From CAXXFQ01 sp963674475 (GTDB taxonomy: Bacteria; Planctomycetota; Planctomycetia; Pirellulales; Thermoguttaceae): a stretch of DNA of 64,000 nt. The stretch spans positions 1 through 64,000 of the forward strand of contig CAXXFQ010000021.1 of the NCBI GenBank assembly GCA_963674475.2, in the 5' to 3' direction. The number at the start of each line of letters is the position of its first letter. The first letter of the stretch is position 1. The notes under the pieces were generated by a model. The model was not told the origin of the DNA and did no database searches. It was given only the letters and a program-made list of their open reading frames with translations. This document shows positions 1 through 8,567 of this stretch, piece after piece. The position numbers were made by a program, and so were the translations under genes.

Positions 1-994
1 TCGGTGTCGCCGTTTTTCCAAAGCATGGCAAGCTTGCCCGTCTTCGGATCGAGCGTTCGGATCGCGTTGACCTGCGAGTCGTTCAGGTAGATCAGTCCGG
101 TTCCGGCATCAAAGAAAATCCCGTCGCAGCACTGGAACTCGTCGGTGTCGACGACCGTTTTGACTTCTTTGACCTGGTCGTTTTCATCAAAGATGATTTG
201 ATTGACTACCCCATCGCCAAAATTGCCGACCCAAAGGTTGCCCTCGGCGTCGAACGTGGAGCCGTCGGCCCCCGGCCCGATCTTCCCGACCGATCTTCTT
301 GGTTTCCGGCAGTTTGACGATAAGGTGTTTATCGGTTCCGTTCGGTTCGACCTTGACCGGACCGGCATTCAGTTTCTCAAGGCTAAACTGCCAGACTCCA
401 CCGATGCCGAATTTTTCGGGCAGATCAAGGAACGTGTCGGTCACGTACATCTTGTCTCCCTTCCAGTTCAGGGAGTTGGGCAGCTTCAGGCCGTCGACGA
501 CCACGTCCACCTTGCCGGTCGGTTTGCCATCTTTCATTTCGACTCGCAATACACGCGATTTGTGGTCGCTGTCGACGAAGTACTGGTTGTCGGCGACGTA
601 AAGATGGCCGTCCGGGCCGATATCCAGCCCCATCGGGCCGACTTCCCCCGTCTCGGGGATGGACTTCATATTGCAAAAGTTCGGTCAGCTTGCCGTCTCG
701 ATCGATCGCCATTAGGACGGACGGGTGGATTTTCTTGCCGTTTTCGTCCCGTTCGGCGAAATTCGGGCAGTTCAAATAGATCGTCCCCGTCGCGTCGTCC
801 AGCGTTAAGCCGTCGGGCGTCGGGCAGCTTTCCGGCAATTCCAGATAGAGCGTCGGGCGAAAATCGGCCGTCTTCTGGGCCGTTTCTTTTTGGGCCGTAT
901 CCGGTTGGGCCGCTTGATCGGTTTCCGATTTGGGTTGACAGCCGCACCACGGTAACACGGCAAGAATCATAAGAATCGAGATCGTTCGAGACAT
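1..994 (-). pseudogene. SMP-30/gluconolactonase-like lipoprotein, frameshifted twice and cut by the window edge
   Basis: The translation resembles an exported SMP-30/NHL-type six-bladed beta-propeller, a family that includes lactonases. ATG at 994 is chosen because AGGAG lies 8 bases upstream. It opens a hydrophobic signal ending in CGC, probably a lipoprotein signal although the lipobox is not canonical. A linker rich in Q, T and K follows, then blade-like segments with DGLTLDDATG, LDIGPDGHLYVADN and FDAEGNLWVGNFGDG. The reading frame breaks twice. Near 667-672, removing one T restores frame; in the C5 run at 269-273, removing one base restores frame. Downstream of both breaks the protein stays fully family-like, so the breaks are either recent mutations or sequence errors. 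The C-terminus lies outside the window. The family is fairly sure; the substrate cannot be told. Confidence 0.75.
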
Positions 995-1318
995 ACTTTT
1001 GCTCCTTTTTTCTCTCATTACTCTCATTGGAAGATTAAAAGTTCCGTATCCAAAAAATCTCTGTCAATCGCACACGATTATGACGCAGTTTACCATCGGA
1101 GGGACTTTGTGGGTAGCCGCCTAGTAATAAAAAATGACCCCAGCGAGGCATTTATTACCCACGCTTGCGAGGTGGACCCATTTTCTATTATTGTCGAACC
1201 TCCGTTCGATTCGGTGTATCATAAGGGATAGGGGGTGAGCTCTCTAAGGTAAAGGGGGGGGCTCGCTCCGGGCCGCATGATACGCGGATGACGACCTCGC
1301 AATCGAAGAGCTTTTCCC

Positions 1319-2734
1319 ATGAAGATCCAATTTCTCGGCGCGGCTCGGCAGGTGACCGGCTCGCAGTATTGTCTGATGGCCGACGGCCGAAAGGTGCTGG
1401 TCGATTGTGGAATGTACCAGGAGCGGCGGTTTCAGGATCGCAATTGGGCGCCGAGCCCGGTCCCGGTCGGCGAGATCGACGCGGTCTTGATCACCCACGC
1501 CCATATCGACCATTGCGGGCTCTTGCCCAAGTTGGTCCATGACGGCTTTCGTGGGCCAATCTACACGACGCCCGCCTCGGTCGATCTGTTGGAAATCGTC
1601 CTTCGCGACGCGGCTCGGATTCAGACGGAAGACGCGGCCTTCAAGGAAAAACGTCACCGGCGAGAAGGCCGACGGGGTCCTCATCCGGTACGTCCGCTTT
1701 TTACTGACGCGGATGTCAGCAAGACGCTGCCGATGTTGGAAGAACTCGACTACGGACATCGGGTCGAGCTTTCCGACGGCATCGGCGCAACGCTGCACGA
1801 CGCGGGACATATTCTCGGCTCGGCGATGGTCGAACTGCACCTGGCTTGCAATGGGCGTCCGCGAACGTTGTTGTTTTCCGGCGACCTGGGCCAAAACCAC
1901 CGGCCGATCATTCGCGACCCGTCGATCATCACCGAGGCCGACTACCTCGTCATGGAATCGACCTACGGCGACCGGGAACATCGCGAGGTGGAGAAGACCG
2001 ACGTGCAGTTGGCCCGGCTGATCAACGAGACAATCGACCGCGGCGGGAACGTGGTCATTCCGACGTTCGCCATCGAGCGGGCTCAAGAGTTGATCTATCA
2101 GATTGGTGAGTTGATCAGACACGGGAAAATTCCGCACTTGCCGGTCTATCTCGACAGCCCGATGGCCGGGCGGGTGACACAGGTTTTCCGTCGCCACCGG
2201 GAGCTGTTCGATGAGGAGACTTGGGCGCGGATCAACGCCAACGACACGCCGTTTCGATTTCCCGACCTGCATATCACCACGACGCCGGAACAGTCGAAGC
2301 AGATCAATAATCAAAAGAGACCGTGCGTCATCATGGCCACCTCGGGGATGTGTACCGCCGGGCGCATCAAGCACCATCTGGTCCACAACATCAAGCGGCC
2401 CGAATCGCTGATCCTGTTCGTCGGCTACCAGGCCTCCGGCACGCTGGGGCGGCTTATCGTAAACGGGAAACGGGAAGTCCGAATCCACGGCCTCAAATGG
2501 CCCGTCCGTGCCCGGGTTGCCCAGGTTAACGGTTTTTCCGGCCACGCCGACAAGCCGATGCTCTTAAGCTGGCTCGAAAATTTCACCCGCCCGCCCAAAC
2601 AGCTTTTCCTGACCCACGGCGACGAGCAATCGGCCCTAAGCCTCGCCGAAGAAATTCAACAACGGTTCGGCTGGCCGATCCACGTTCCCCAATATCAAGA
2701 GCTCGTCGAGCTCAACGAGCACGGTTGCGAATAG
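1319..2734 (+). CDS. Beta-CASP metallo-beta-lactamase, RNase J/CPSF-like nuclease family
   Basis: A 471-residue cytoplasmic protein of the metallo-beta-lactamase fold with a beta-CASP insertion, a family of zinc-dependent RNA endo/exonucleases. The N-terminal lactamase half shows the metal motif HAHIDH at residues 60-65, a DAGHILGSA histidine motif near 160 and SGDLG near 186. ESTYGDREH and PTFAIERAQE mark the beta-CASP start. MATSGMC and the late GFSGHAD (about 405) and LTHGD histidine motifs complete the two-metal site. The full set of catalytic residues is present and the length fits the YSH1/CPSF73-like bacterial group. The start is the ATG at the first conserved strand (MKIQFLGAA), although its ribosome site is weak. 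It stands alone, convergent with the next gene. RNA processing is inferred from the family. Confidence 0.9.
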   Translation: MKIQFLGAARQVTGSQYCLMADGRKVLVDCGMYQERRFQDRNWAPSPVPVGEIDAVLITHAHIDHCGLLPKLVHDGFRGPIYTTPASVDLLEIVLRDAARIQTEDAAFKEKRHRREGRRGPHPVRPLFTDADVSKTLPMLEELDYGHRVELSDGIGATLHDAGHILGSAMVELHLACNGRPRTLLFSGDLGQNHRPIIRDPSIITEADYLVMESTYGDREHREVEKTDVQLARLINETIDRGGNVVIPTFAIERAQELIYQIGELIRHGKIPHLPVYLDSPMAGRVTQVFRRHRELFDEETWARINANDTPFRFPDLHITTTPEQSKQINNQKRPCVIMATSGMCTAGRIKHHLVHNIKRPESLILFVGYQASGTLGRLIVNGKREVRIHGLKWPVRARVAQVNGFSGHADKPMLLSWLENFTRPPKQLFLTHGDEQSALSLAEEIQQRFGWPIHVPQYQELVELNEHGCE

Positions 2735-2801
2735 ACCTCGCGTGCAATCCTTTGGTTGGGGACGAGCCGGTCGAAGGGCCGGTGTCTGAATTTTCGGTTT
2801 C

Positions 2802-3422
2802 TTAGGTTGGCGGCATGATCGACATGATCGCGATTTTGGAAAGGACCTCCGCGGTAAGCAGGGCGGCTGCAAAAAGGGCGATTCCGCGTCCCCCCTTGGC
2901 GTTGCACGAGACCGAAAAAGCTTGGTACATCAGCCATACCATCCAAATCAGCATGCCGAAAACCCAGAACACCGAGATCGCGAGAACAAGAAACGCTATC
3001 GGAGAGTTGGGTGACATTCCCATCGAAATGGCAACCGTGGCTTGTTTTACCGGGGGAAAGAAGAAAGGGAGAAGCATTCCCAGTGTGGGGAAACGGGCAA
3101 GCGCTTGAGTTCCAAAGAGATCCACGGCGCGAAACGGTTGTCGGATGAAAACGCGGGCGACGATCCAGAGGCAGACCGACAGGACCACCCAATCGATGAG
3201 TATCTCGGCGAAGGGAAGCCACCAATCGCCCTGGAATCCAACATGAAAATCCAGAACCCCATCGAAGTGACCGGCAATCGCCCAAGCGCCCGCCCCGGAG
3301 AGGAGTAAGACGATCAGACCTGCCGTCAGCGCTTTTGTCCCCGCGATGAAATGAAAGGGATTGAAAAGCCAAGTCCAGATTCGTTTTCCGGATTCCTTTG
3401 TTTCCCTTGCGTCGCGGTCCAT
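2802..3422 (-). CDS. Polytopic membrane protein, YIP1-like
   Basis: A 206-residue integral membrane protein with about five or six hydrophobic segments. It opens with a short charged head and a WLFNPFHFIAG motif, the kind of NPF-like start seen in bacterial YIP1-type proteins. ATG at 3422 is chosen because AGGAG stands 8 bases before it; the frame stays open far upstream, but that part reads as an antisense shadow of the neighbouring genes. It is the last gene of a three-gene minus-strand unit after the DUF2089 and DUF3887 genes, 50 bases behind the latter. That association suggests a membrane partner of the lipoprotein and regulator. The YIP1 label is tentative, made from topology and the NPF start; the function is unknown. 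Confidence 0.7.
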   Translation of the reverse strand: MDRDARETKESGKRIWTWLFNPFHFIAGTKALTAGLIVLLLSGAGAWAIAGHFDGVLDFHVGFQGDWWLPFAEILIDWVVLSVCLWIVARVFIRQPFRAVDLFGTQALARFPTLGMLLPFFFPPVKQATVAISMGMSPNSPIAFLVLAISVFWVFGMLIWMVWLMYQAFSVSCNAKGGRGIALFAAALLTAEVLSKIAIMSIMPPT

Positions 3423-3472
3423 ATCTTTTTCTCCTAAGATTCGTTTATTAAGGGGGGGTGGTAATAACGAAG

Positions 3473-3916
3473 TTACTGAAGCCAAAGTCCCGCTATTTGA
3501 TCTTTTTCGTTCAAGACGATTTTGAGCGTGATAGAGGCGTTCTGGAACTTGCAGAGAACAAAGACGCAGTGGAAACCCTCTTCGGTCGTCCTCTTGAAAA
3601 CCTCGCTCGAGAGATATTTTCCACCCCCGGTGAGAAGTTGTTGCCAAAGGGCTTTTAATTGATTTGCCGACATGGCACGCTTCATTTCCGTAGACAAATT
3701 CTCGGTCGCCTTCGCAAAAGAGCCATCCGACAAAAGGCCCACGAAACCCAAAGCCGGTTCTGAATTCGTGCTTGATTCGACCTGGTTCGATTGCGATTGG
3801 TTTTGAGTTGAAGGACCTGCCTCGGAGAGGGGAGCTTCCCTTTCGCCACATCCGAACGTCCCCAGTCCCAGGAGAATGGTTAAACCGGCTACTGAAAGTT
3901 GCCCCGCGCTTTTCAT
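3473..3916 (-). CDS. DUF3887-like lipoprotein
   Basis: A 147-residue exported protein. The N-terminus is a signal peptide ending in GTFGC, read as a lipobox, followed by a linker rich in S, Q and N. The rest matches the DUF3887 pattern: a helix with LLSDGSFAKATENLS, then MKRAMSANQLKALWQQLL and strand segments. DUF3887 domains resemble small NTF2-like folds of unknown role. ATG at 3916 has AAGGA 9 bases upstream and overlaps the stop of the DUF2089 gene in an ATGA, so the two are likely translationally coupled. The alternative start at 3925 sits on top of the ribosome site and is less likely. Placement between a zinc-ribbon regulator and a membrane protein suggests a cell-surface sensing or stress unit. 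Confidence 0.75.
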   Translation of the reverse strand: MKSAGQLSVAGLTILLGLGTFGCGEREAPLSEAGPSTQNQSQSNQVESSTNSEPALGFVGLLSDGSFAKATENLSTEMKRAMSANQLKALWQQLLTGGGKYLSSEVFKRTTEEGFHCVFVLCKFQNASITLKIVLNEKDQIAGLWLQ

Positions 3917-4227
3917 GATTCGCATTCCTTTTCGTTGTCTTGGTCTTGTTCCTCGTTTTCCAACTGACAAACCCGTTCTCGGAGCGATTCCAGGCGATTT
4001 CGTACCGTCGGGTAAGAAACTCCATACATGCGAGCCAGCTCTTTCAAACTGCCTCTAGCGAGAACCATGCGGACCACAAACTCTTTCTCGTCCGAATCCA
4101 AACGGCTCAAAAGCGGAGGCGGAAAGTTGCCCTCCACCTTGGTGCCACACGTCGCGCAGACCAGGCGGGAGACATGAAGGCCCGAGTCACACGCCGGGCA
4201 TTTAGTTGGAAAACGATGTTTTGACAT
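3913..4227 (-). CDS. DUF2089 zinc-ribbon DNA-binding protein
   Basis: A 104-residue protein of the DUF2089 family. Residues 10-28 hold two CxxC knuckles (CPAC and CATC) forming a zinc ribbon. The C-terminal half, with DSDEKEFVVRMVLARGSLKELARMY and SYPTVRNRL split over two helices, is a sigma-70 region-4-like helix-turn-helix, so it probably binds DNA or RNA polymerase. GGGAGG lies 5 bases before ATG 4227. It leads the operon with the DUF3887 lipoprotein (ATGA overlap) and the membrane protein, and points away from the PadR operon. The shared 255-base spacer is AT-rich and would hold both promoters. A regulatory role is inferred from domain type; its targets are not visible. Confidence 0.85.
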   Translation of the reverse strand: MSKHRFPTKCPACDSGLHVSRLVCATCGTKVEGNFPPPLLSRLDSDEKEFVVRMVLARGSLKELARMYGVSYPTVRNRLESLRERVCQLENEEQDQDNEKECES

Positions 4228-4415
4228 AATGACCTCCCTTTTTTGTGGCCGAACTACAGTGAAATTAACAAATGATTACCCTTTATTCAATAGCAGCCTC
4301 GTAAAAATTAACTAATATTTTAAAAAGTTAAATATCAGTGAAGTTTTTCTTAATTTATTTCACCGGGTGGTTATATGGGTTTTTTCAGTAAGTGGCTGAT
4401 TTTCCTTGGTTACTA

Positions 4416-4452
4416 TTGACGACAAGCTATATGGCGGTACAATATAGCTTGT
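4416..4452 (+). promoter_or_regulatory. PadR promoter with overlapping palindromic operator
   Basis: A -35 box TTGACG (4416-4421) and a -10 box TACAAT (4438-4443) are separated by 16 bases. A perfect 11-bp inverted repeat, ACAAGCTATAT (4422-4432) and ATATAGCTTGT (4442-4452), with a 9-base spacer, covers the promoter spacer and the -10 box. A dimeric PadR bound here would block transcription of its own operon. Confidence 0.8.
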
Positions 4453-4482
4453 TACCTCGATAACCCCTGTGGAGATCGGATT

Positions 4483-4860
4483 ATGGACCCTTCCAAATGG
4501 CTGACCCAGATTAAACGCGGTTTGCTCGAACTGTGTATTCTCAATCTGGTTTGTCAGGAAAAAATGTATGGGTATCAAATCGTCAAACGTCTGACCGCGA
4601 CGCCCGGGTTGGTTATTTCCGCGGGGACGGTCTATCCACTTTTGAGCCGCTTGAAACGGGAAGGCTTTTTGGTCAGTTCGCTCGTCGAGTCGCCGCATGG
4701 TCCGGCGCGACGTATCTACGAACTGACGGTCGACGGTTGTCGTCATCGTCGAGGCATTAATGAGGCATGGCAGGAGATCTCCGAGGCCGTGAATCAGTTC
4801 ATCGGCACGGAAAACGAGAACCAAATTCAAAACGCATGCGAAGGGGAGATAGTAGAATGA
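4483..4860 (+). CDS. PadR-family transcriptional regulator
   Basis: A 125-residue winged-helix repressor. The PadR core is complete: KRGLLELCILNLV, the YGYQIVKRL helix, the TVYPLLSRLKREG recognition helix near residues 45-62, and the wing with RRIYELTVDG near residue 80. The C-terminal helix that dimerises PadR proteins follows. A sigma-70-like promoter and a perfect 11-bp inverted repeat lie just upstream, consistent with autorepression. The stop overlaps the start of the next gene (ATGA), as is common for PadR genes paired with HAAS-domain membrane proteins. The inducing ligand is unknown. It is divergent from the DUF2089 operon, so one intergenic region may serve two regulators. Confidence 0.93.
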   Translation: MDPSKWLTQIKRGLLELCILNLVCQEKMYGYQIVKRLTATPGLVISAGTVYPLLSRLKREGFLVSSLVESPHGPARRIYELTVDGCRHRRGINEAWQEISEAVNQFIGTENENQIQNACEGEIVE

Positions 4861-5804
4861 AACCGAGAAGTTCGGAAGCCGCCCGTCTGGAAGCAGATTA
4901 TCTGGCCCGCGTTCGATCGGTCCTTGCACTACGCGATCCGTCGGAAGTCGAAGAGGTGATCGAGTCGCTCAGAGAGCATATCGAGGAGGAATTTTTGGTC
5001 TTGGCTGACGACGAGATTTCCTTGGTGCAAATGGCTAACGTCCTTGAGCGACTCGGCCCGCCCGAGGTGTACGTCTCTGACGAGTCGGACGTTTCAGAGA
5101 AGGGGCCTTCAGTGTCGGAAGAGGATTCGGCGGGGGGCAAAATGCCAACCCTGGTCCCTTTCGGCAAAATTGACATCGGCAGCTACTTGAACGAAGCGAT
5201 TCAGTTTTATAGACAGAATTTTTTTATGTTTCTTCTGATTACGGTTGTCGTTTTCGTTTTGCATATTTGCAGCCTGTTTCTTCTCGCCGGGCCTTTGATG
5301 GGCGGCTTTTTGTATATGGTCCTTTGTGCTCTGCGTCGAGAAGGTCAAAAATTAGAGTTGGGTGACATGACCGATGCCTTTTGTAGAAAATTTTTCCCTC
5401 TTCTCGGTATGTTTTTTCTCACCCTTGTGCCAGTCCTTTTGGGCTATTCCTTATTTATCATTCCAGGTCTCTTGCTGACGACGATTTGGCTTTTTTCTGA
5501 CTTGCTCATGGTGGACAAGGATCTTGGAATTCTCGATTCTCTGGGAAAGAGTTTTGCGATTGTGAATCGGAGAGGGTTCATCGAGAATTTTGCTATCGCC
5601 TTCTTGGTTATATCGATGAATTGTGGTCCCTCTTTGGTTATGTCAGATCATATCGGGTTGATCATCAGTCTTTTACTTTCTCCCTTGGGAATATCCTTAA
5701 TGGCCATCGCCTACGAACGTCAGGTTGGCCAAGACACCGGGGAACTGGCTGACCTTTTCGAAGGGGAAGAGCCTGTTATTGCCGCGACAACCGTTTCGTC
5801 ATAG
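4857..5804 (+). CDS. HAAS-like N-terminal domain fused to a membrane domain
   Basis: A 315-residue protein translated from an ATG that overlaps the PadR stop, with GGGGAG 9 bases upstream. Residues 1-65 form an acidic helical bundle (LARVRSVLALRDPSEVEEVIESL and a following EHIEEEF helix) like the HAAS/DUF1700 domain that usually accompanies PadR. A low-complexity acidic linker leads to a C-terminal membrane region of about five helices, from FFMFLLITVVVFVLHIC onward, resembling the YciC/UPF0259-type proteins with two internal copies. The PadR partner probably controls its amount, and the HAAS domain may signal back to PadR, as proposed for such pairs. Transported or sensed substrate unknown. 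A strong terminator follows. Confidence 0.8.
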   Translation: MKPRSSEAARLEADYLARVRSVLALRDPSEVEEVIESLREHIEEEFLVLADDEISLVQMANVLERLGPPEVYVSDESDVSEKGPSVSEEDSAGGKMPTLVPFGKIDIGSYLNEAIQFYRQNFFMFLLITVVVFVLHICSLFLLAGPLMGGFLYMVLCALRREGQKLELGDMTDAFCRKFFPLLGMFFLTLVPVLLGYSLFIIPGLLLTTIWLFSDLLMVDKDLGILDSLGKSFAIVNRRGFIENFAIAFLVISMNCGPSLVMSDHIGLIISLLLSPLGISLMAIAYERQVGQDTGELADLFEGEEPVIAATTVSS

Positions 5805-5820
5805 AGGCCAAGAAAAACGT

Positions 5821-5878
5821 AACGCCCAAGTGGATCGATTTCCTTTTCACGGAAACGGAACTACTTGGGCGTTTTTCT
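5821..5878 (+). terminator. Rho-independent terminator of the PadR operon
   Basis: Arms ACGCCCAAGT (5822-5831) and ACTTGGGCGT (5863-5872) pair perfectly, and the right arm runs into a T tract. It lies 18 bases after the HAAS/membrane gene stop. Confidence 0.85.
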
Positions 5879-5952
5879 GTCTTTGATCAGGAATAGGGCC
5901 GACAGTGTTTTCGTTCAAGGCAGGCGGAGCCAGATCGGCCGGTTGAGAGAGG

Positions 5953-7158
5953 TTACGCCTTTTTGCGACGCTTCGAGGCTAAGGAAAAAACTCCGATTCC
6001 CAGGAAGGCCAACATTGCCAGCGTACTCGGTTCCGGGGCGTGGTTGGCGATCAGAACCTGTCCGCCGTCGGCCAGAACATTGTAAGTGAGGATCGTTGCT
6101 CCGTCCTCTTCTTCTGAAAGGTCATAGGCGATCGGCGTCCCGTTGTGAAAAACGTTCAAAACCTCGGTCGACCAGTTCGTCGGCAGCTCGGTATTGATCG
6201 TCAGCGGCACGTTGTAAAGCTCGTCGTCGAGGTGATCGTCGATGACCAGCAGCATCTCATTGTCGTCTACCCGTTCGACCGTGATCTCGGCCGCGTCACG
6301 CGAATAGATATAGCGGCTGACGTTGGCTTGGGTGTCGTTCCAAACCTCACCGGCCAATTGGGCGGCGGCGATAGCGTCGAGATGTTCCAGGTAGGCGTTT
6401 TTGTCGACACTGTCGTCAAGTAAATGGAAATATTCGATCGCCCAACCTTTGGCGTCAATCGTGTCCTCGAGATAGCGGCCATAGACCGACTTGGCGACCT
6501 CGTAGTCCGACATTTCGTACTGCCAATACCTGGAGGAATGACTGGCCGTTAAAAAACAGCTTAATTTATACATGTTTTCGGGACTGGACGGATTGGGAAC
6601 GAAATGCCCGGAGCTATTTTTGTGTTGGCCGTAGACGTCGCGGGCCGAAAGGAAATATTCGCCGAGAACGGCGTGCGTTTGGGCGTTGTCGATTCCCCAT
6701 GGATAGGCAAAGGTATAAGCCGGTTTTCCGGTCAAGGCGGTCAGCGCCGCATTGACGTTTTGGCAATCCTCACGCAGTTGGTCCAGCGACGTCATGCACA
6801 TATCCACACGAAGCGGGTTGGCCGGTTGGTTCGGGACCACGGAAAAATGTTCCATCGTATGGGAGGCCAGTTCGTGCCCTTCTTCGGCCAACACGGCGTA
6901 CTGATTTTTGTACCGTCGCCAAGAAGCAAGAGTATCACTCGGATTGACGAAAAACGTTCCCACAAGTCCCCGCTGGGTCAATGCCGGGCCGATCTCATTG
7001 ACCTGACTTCCAAAATTATCGTCGGTCGTCAGTGTGTAGGCCCCTTTGGCGTTGTCCAGCCAAGTGGCCACACTCGAATTCCCGGGCGATGCATAAGCGG
7101 CGGCCGAAAGAACCGTCAGAATCATGCAAGAAATAGGTGAAAGATAACACCGTTTCAT
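5953..7158 (-). CDS. Exported polysaccharide deacetylase-like protein with PEP-CTERM anchor
   Basis: A 401-residue secreted protein. The signal peptide ends near AYA (about residue 23). The NodB/carbohydrate-esterase-4 homology region follows: TTDD (Asp 46-47) is the catalytic/metal aspartate motif and SHTMEH (His 100 and 104) the metal histidine pair. TFAYPWG corresponds to the motif holding the substrate arginine/aromatic side. The C-terminus is a canonical PEP-CTERM signal: PEPS, a hydrophobic helix and a basic KRRKK tail, which sends the protein to exosortase processing. ATG 7158 is chosen because it begins the signal peptide; the open frame extends 21 codons further without support. Likely de-N-acetylates or modifies an extracellular polysaccharide; the middle and C-terminal beta region is unassigned. 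Confidence 0.85.
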   Translation of the reverse strand: MKRCYLSPISCMILTVLSAAAYASPGNSSVATWLDNAKGAYTLTTDDNFGSQVNEIGPALTQRGLVGTFFVNPSDTLASWRRYKNQYAVLAEEGHELASHTMEHFSVVPNQPANPLRVDMCMTSLDQLREDCQNVNAALTALTGKPAYTFAYPWGIDNAQTHAVLGEYFLSARDVYGQHKNSSGHFVPNPSSPENMYKLSCFLTASHSSRYWQYEMSDYEVAKSVYGRYLEDTIDAKGWAIEYFHLLDDSVDKNAYLEHLDAIAAAQLAGEVWNDTQANVSRYIYSRDAAEITVERVDDNEMLLVIDDHLDDELYNVPLTINTELPTNWSTEVLNVFHNGTPIAYDLSEEEDGATILTYNVLADGGQVLIANHAPEPSTLAMLAFLGIGVFSLASKRRKKA

Positions 7159-7324
7159 GGTAAGGTGTCTCGCTTTGATAAATGCTCTTCTCTGAAATGC
7201 CTCCGTACAGATAACTTCCAATGTAAATGAAGCGGTGGGGGGGGTGCAAGTGAAAAGGCGATTTTTTTTGTTACAATCGGTGCAACTAACCCTATTGAGC
7301 TAACTCTTGCAGGGGGGGGTGCCG

Positions 7325-7366
7325 TAAAAAAAGGGGAAACCTTTCCTTGTGGATAGGCTTCCCCTC
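7325..7366 (-). terminator. Rho-independent terminator after the PfkB kinase gene
   Basis: On the minus strand GGGGAAGCC (7364-7356) and GGTTTCCCC (7341-7333) pair, with one mismatch, and are followed by a T7 run. It lies about 45 bases past the kinase stop. Confidence 0.8.
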
Positions 7367-7410
7367 TGTCCTGGACGTCGATAACCGGCCTGCCCGGTTT
7401 TTGGTTTTTC

Positions 7411-8463
7411 TTAACCGAGATTGGCTCGCCAGCGGGCCAGCCGTTCGGGCAGTTGGGCCGGGTCGGCCGTGCCGGTGGTCGCCAGTTGGGTGACCGTGAT
7501 CGAGGCGACCAGGTTGGCCACCAAGGCCGCTTCGGCCGCTTCGGCACCGGCTGCCAACGACAAGACGGCTCCGGCGGTCGCGCTGTCGCCGGCACCGGTC
7601 GGATCGGTCGGCCCTTCGACCGGGACGCCAGGCACGATCGTCGGTTCCGGGTCGCTGACCAACATCCCGCGTTCGCCGCGGGTCGCAAAGATTTCCCCGC
7701 CGATGCTCGCCTTGAGCCGGTTGACGGCGTCGGTGAGCTTGTCCAGATCGATCTCGTATCCTGGCGGCGGATTTTCGACCCCCATCGCTTCGAACTGGTT
7801 CGGCTTGATCGTGATGTTGCGGAAATCCTGGACGCGAAGTCGACTGTCACCCCAGAAGACGACGTTCGGAAAATCCTTGGCCCGTTGGGCGACCGCTTCG
7901 CAAAACGCTTTGTTCACGACCCCGCACTCGGCCTCTTCGACCTGGTCGAGGATGATCAACGCGTCGATCTCCGGCAACAGGACGTCAAGCGAGGCGATCA
8001 TCTTCTCGATCGTTTCGGGCGAGGTTCGCTGTCGGTTTTTGGTGTCATAACGTTCGTGTTCGCTTTCCAGACCGGCTTTGGTCCGGTCGCGCGGCTTCAG
8101 GTAAGTCGGCGTCATTCGATTTTCGACCATGTGCAGATGGTCGGTCGAGCAACCCAGCTTATGGAGGCCCTGGCGCAGGTCGTACCCTTCGCCGTCGTCG
8201 CCGGTGAAGCCCAGCGCATGGAGCGTGCCTGCTTTGAGGGCGGCCAGATTGCAGACCACGGTTCCGGCCGCGCCGGGGCTACGTCGGATCGAGGCGACCT
8301 GGTGGGCCGTTTTGCCGGTTTCGATACTGTATTCGGCCCATTCCGGTTCGACGTCAAGATACTTGTCGAGGAAGAAATCCCCCGCCACGGCGATCCGCAA
8401 CGAGGGAAAACGGCCGAGAATCTCGTCGAGCCGAGCGTCGCTCATTTCGTTAAAGGTTTTCAT
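7411..8463 (-). CDS. PfkB-family carbohydrate kinase, RfaE/HldE kinase-like
   Basis: A 350-residue ribokinase-fold kinase. The N-terminal pattern VAGDFFLDKYL, then GAAGTVVCNLAALKAG, and the closing TDPTGAGDS anion hole and catalytic aspartate near residue 290 identify the PfkB family. RPxN-like WGDSRLRVQDF and IKPNQFEA resemble the heptose-7-phosphate kinase domain of HldE (RfaE), but no nucleotidyltransferase domain follows. It phosphorylates a sugar or sugar-like substrate with ATP; which one is not shown. ATG 8463 has AAAGGA 9 bases upstream. It lies 104 bases after the DHS-like gene on the same strand and ends in a terminator, so the two probably share a transcript. Confidence 0.87.
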   Translation of the reverse strand: MKTFNEMSDARLDEILGRFPSLRIAVAGDFFLDKYLDVEPEWAEYSIETGKTAHQVASIRRSPGAAGTVVCNLAALKAGTLHALGFTGDDGEGYDLRQGLHKLGCSTDHLHMVENRMTPTYLKPRDRTKAGLESEHERYDTKNRQRTSPETIEKMIASLDVLLPEIDALIILDQVEEAECGVVNKAFCEAVAQRAKDFPNVVFWGDSRLRVQDFRNITIKPNQFEAMGVENPPPGYEIDLDKLTDAVNRLKASIGGEIFATRGERGMLVSDPEPTIVPGVPVEGPTDPTGAGDSATAGAVLSLAAGAEAAEAALVANLVASITVTQLATTGTADPAQLPERLARWRANLG

Positions 8464-8567
8464 CAACAGAGGTCCTTTTATATTTTAAATTGGCTTCGTT
8501 TGATGGGTTTTTTTGTTTCAGGTCCGGTTTCCGAAATCGTGAGACTCCGCGATTTCAAGACTCCGTC

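Noticed and set aside
1244..2545. 433-codon minus-strand open frame opposite the beta-CASP gene
   Set aside because: Antisense shadow; the plus-strand frame holds complete catalytic motifs.
2802..4025. Long minus-strand frame of 407 codons covering three genes
   Set aside because: Only its last 206 codons (from 3422) fit a membrane gene; upstream residues are shadows of DUF3887 and DUF2089.
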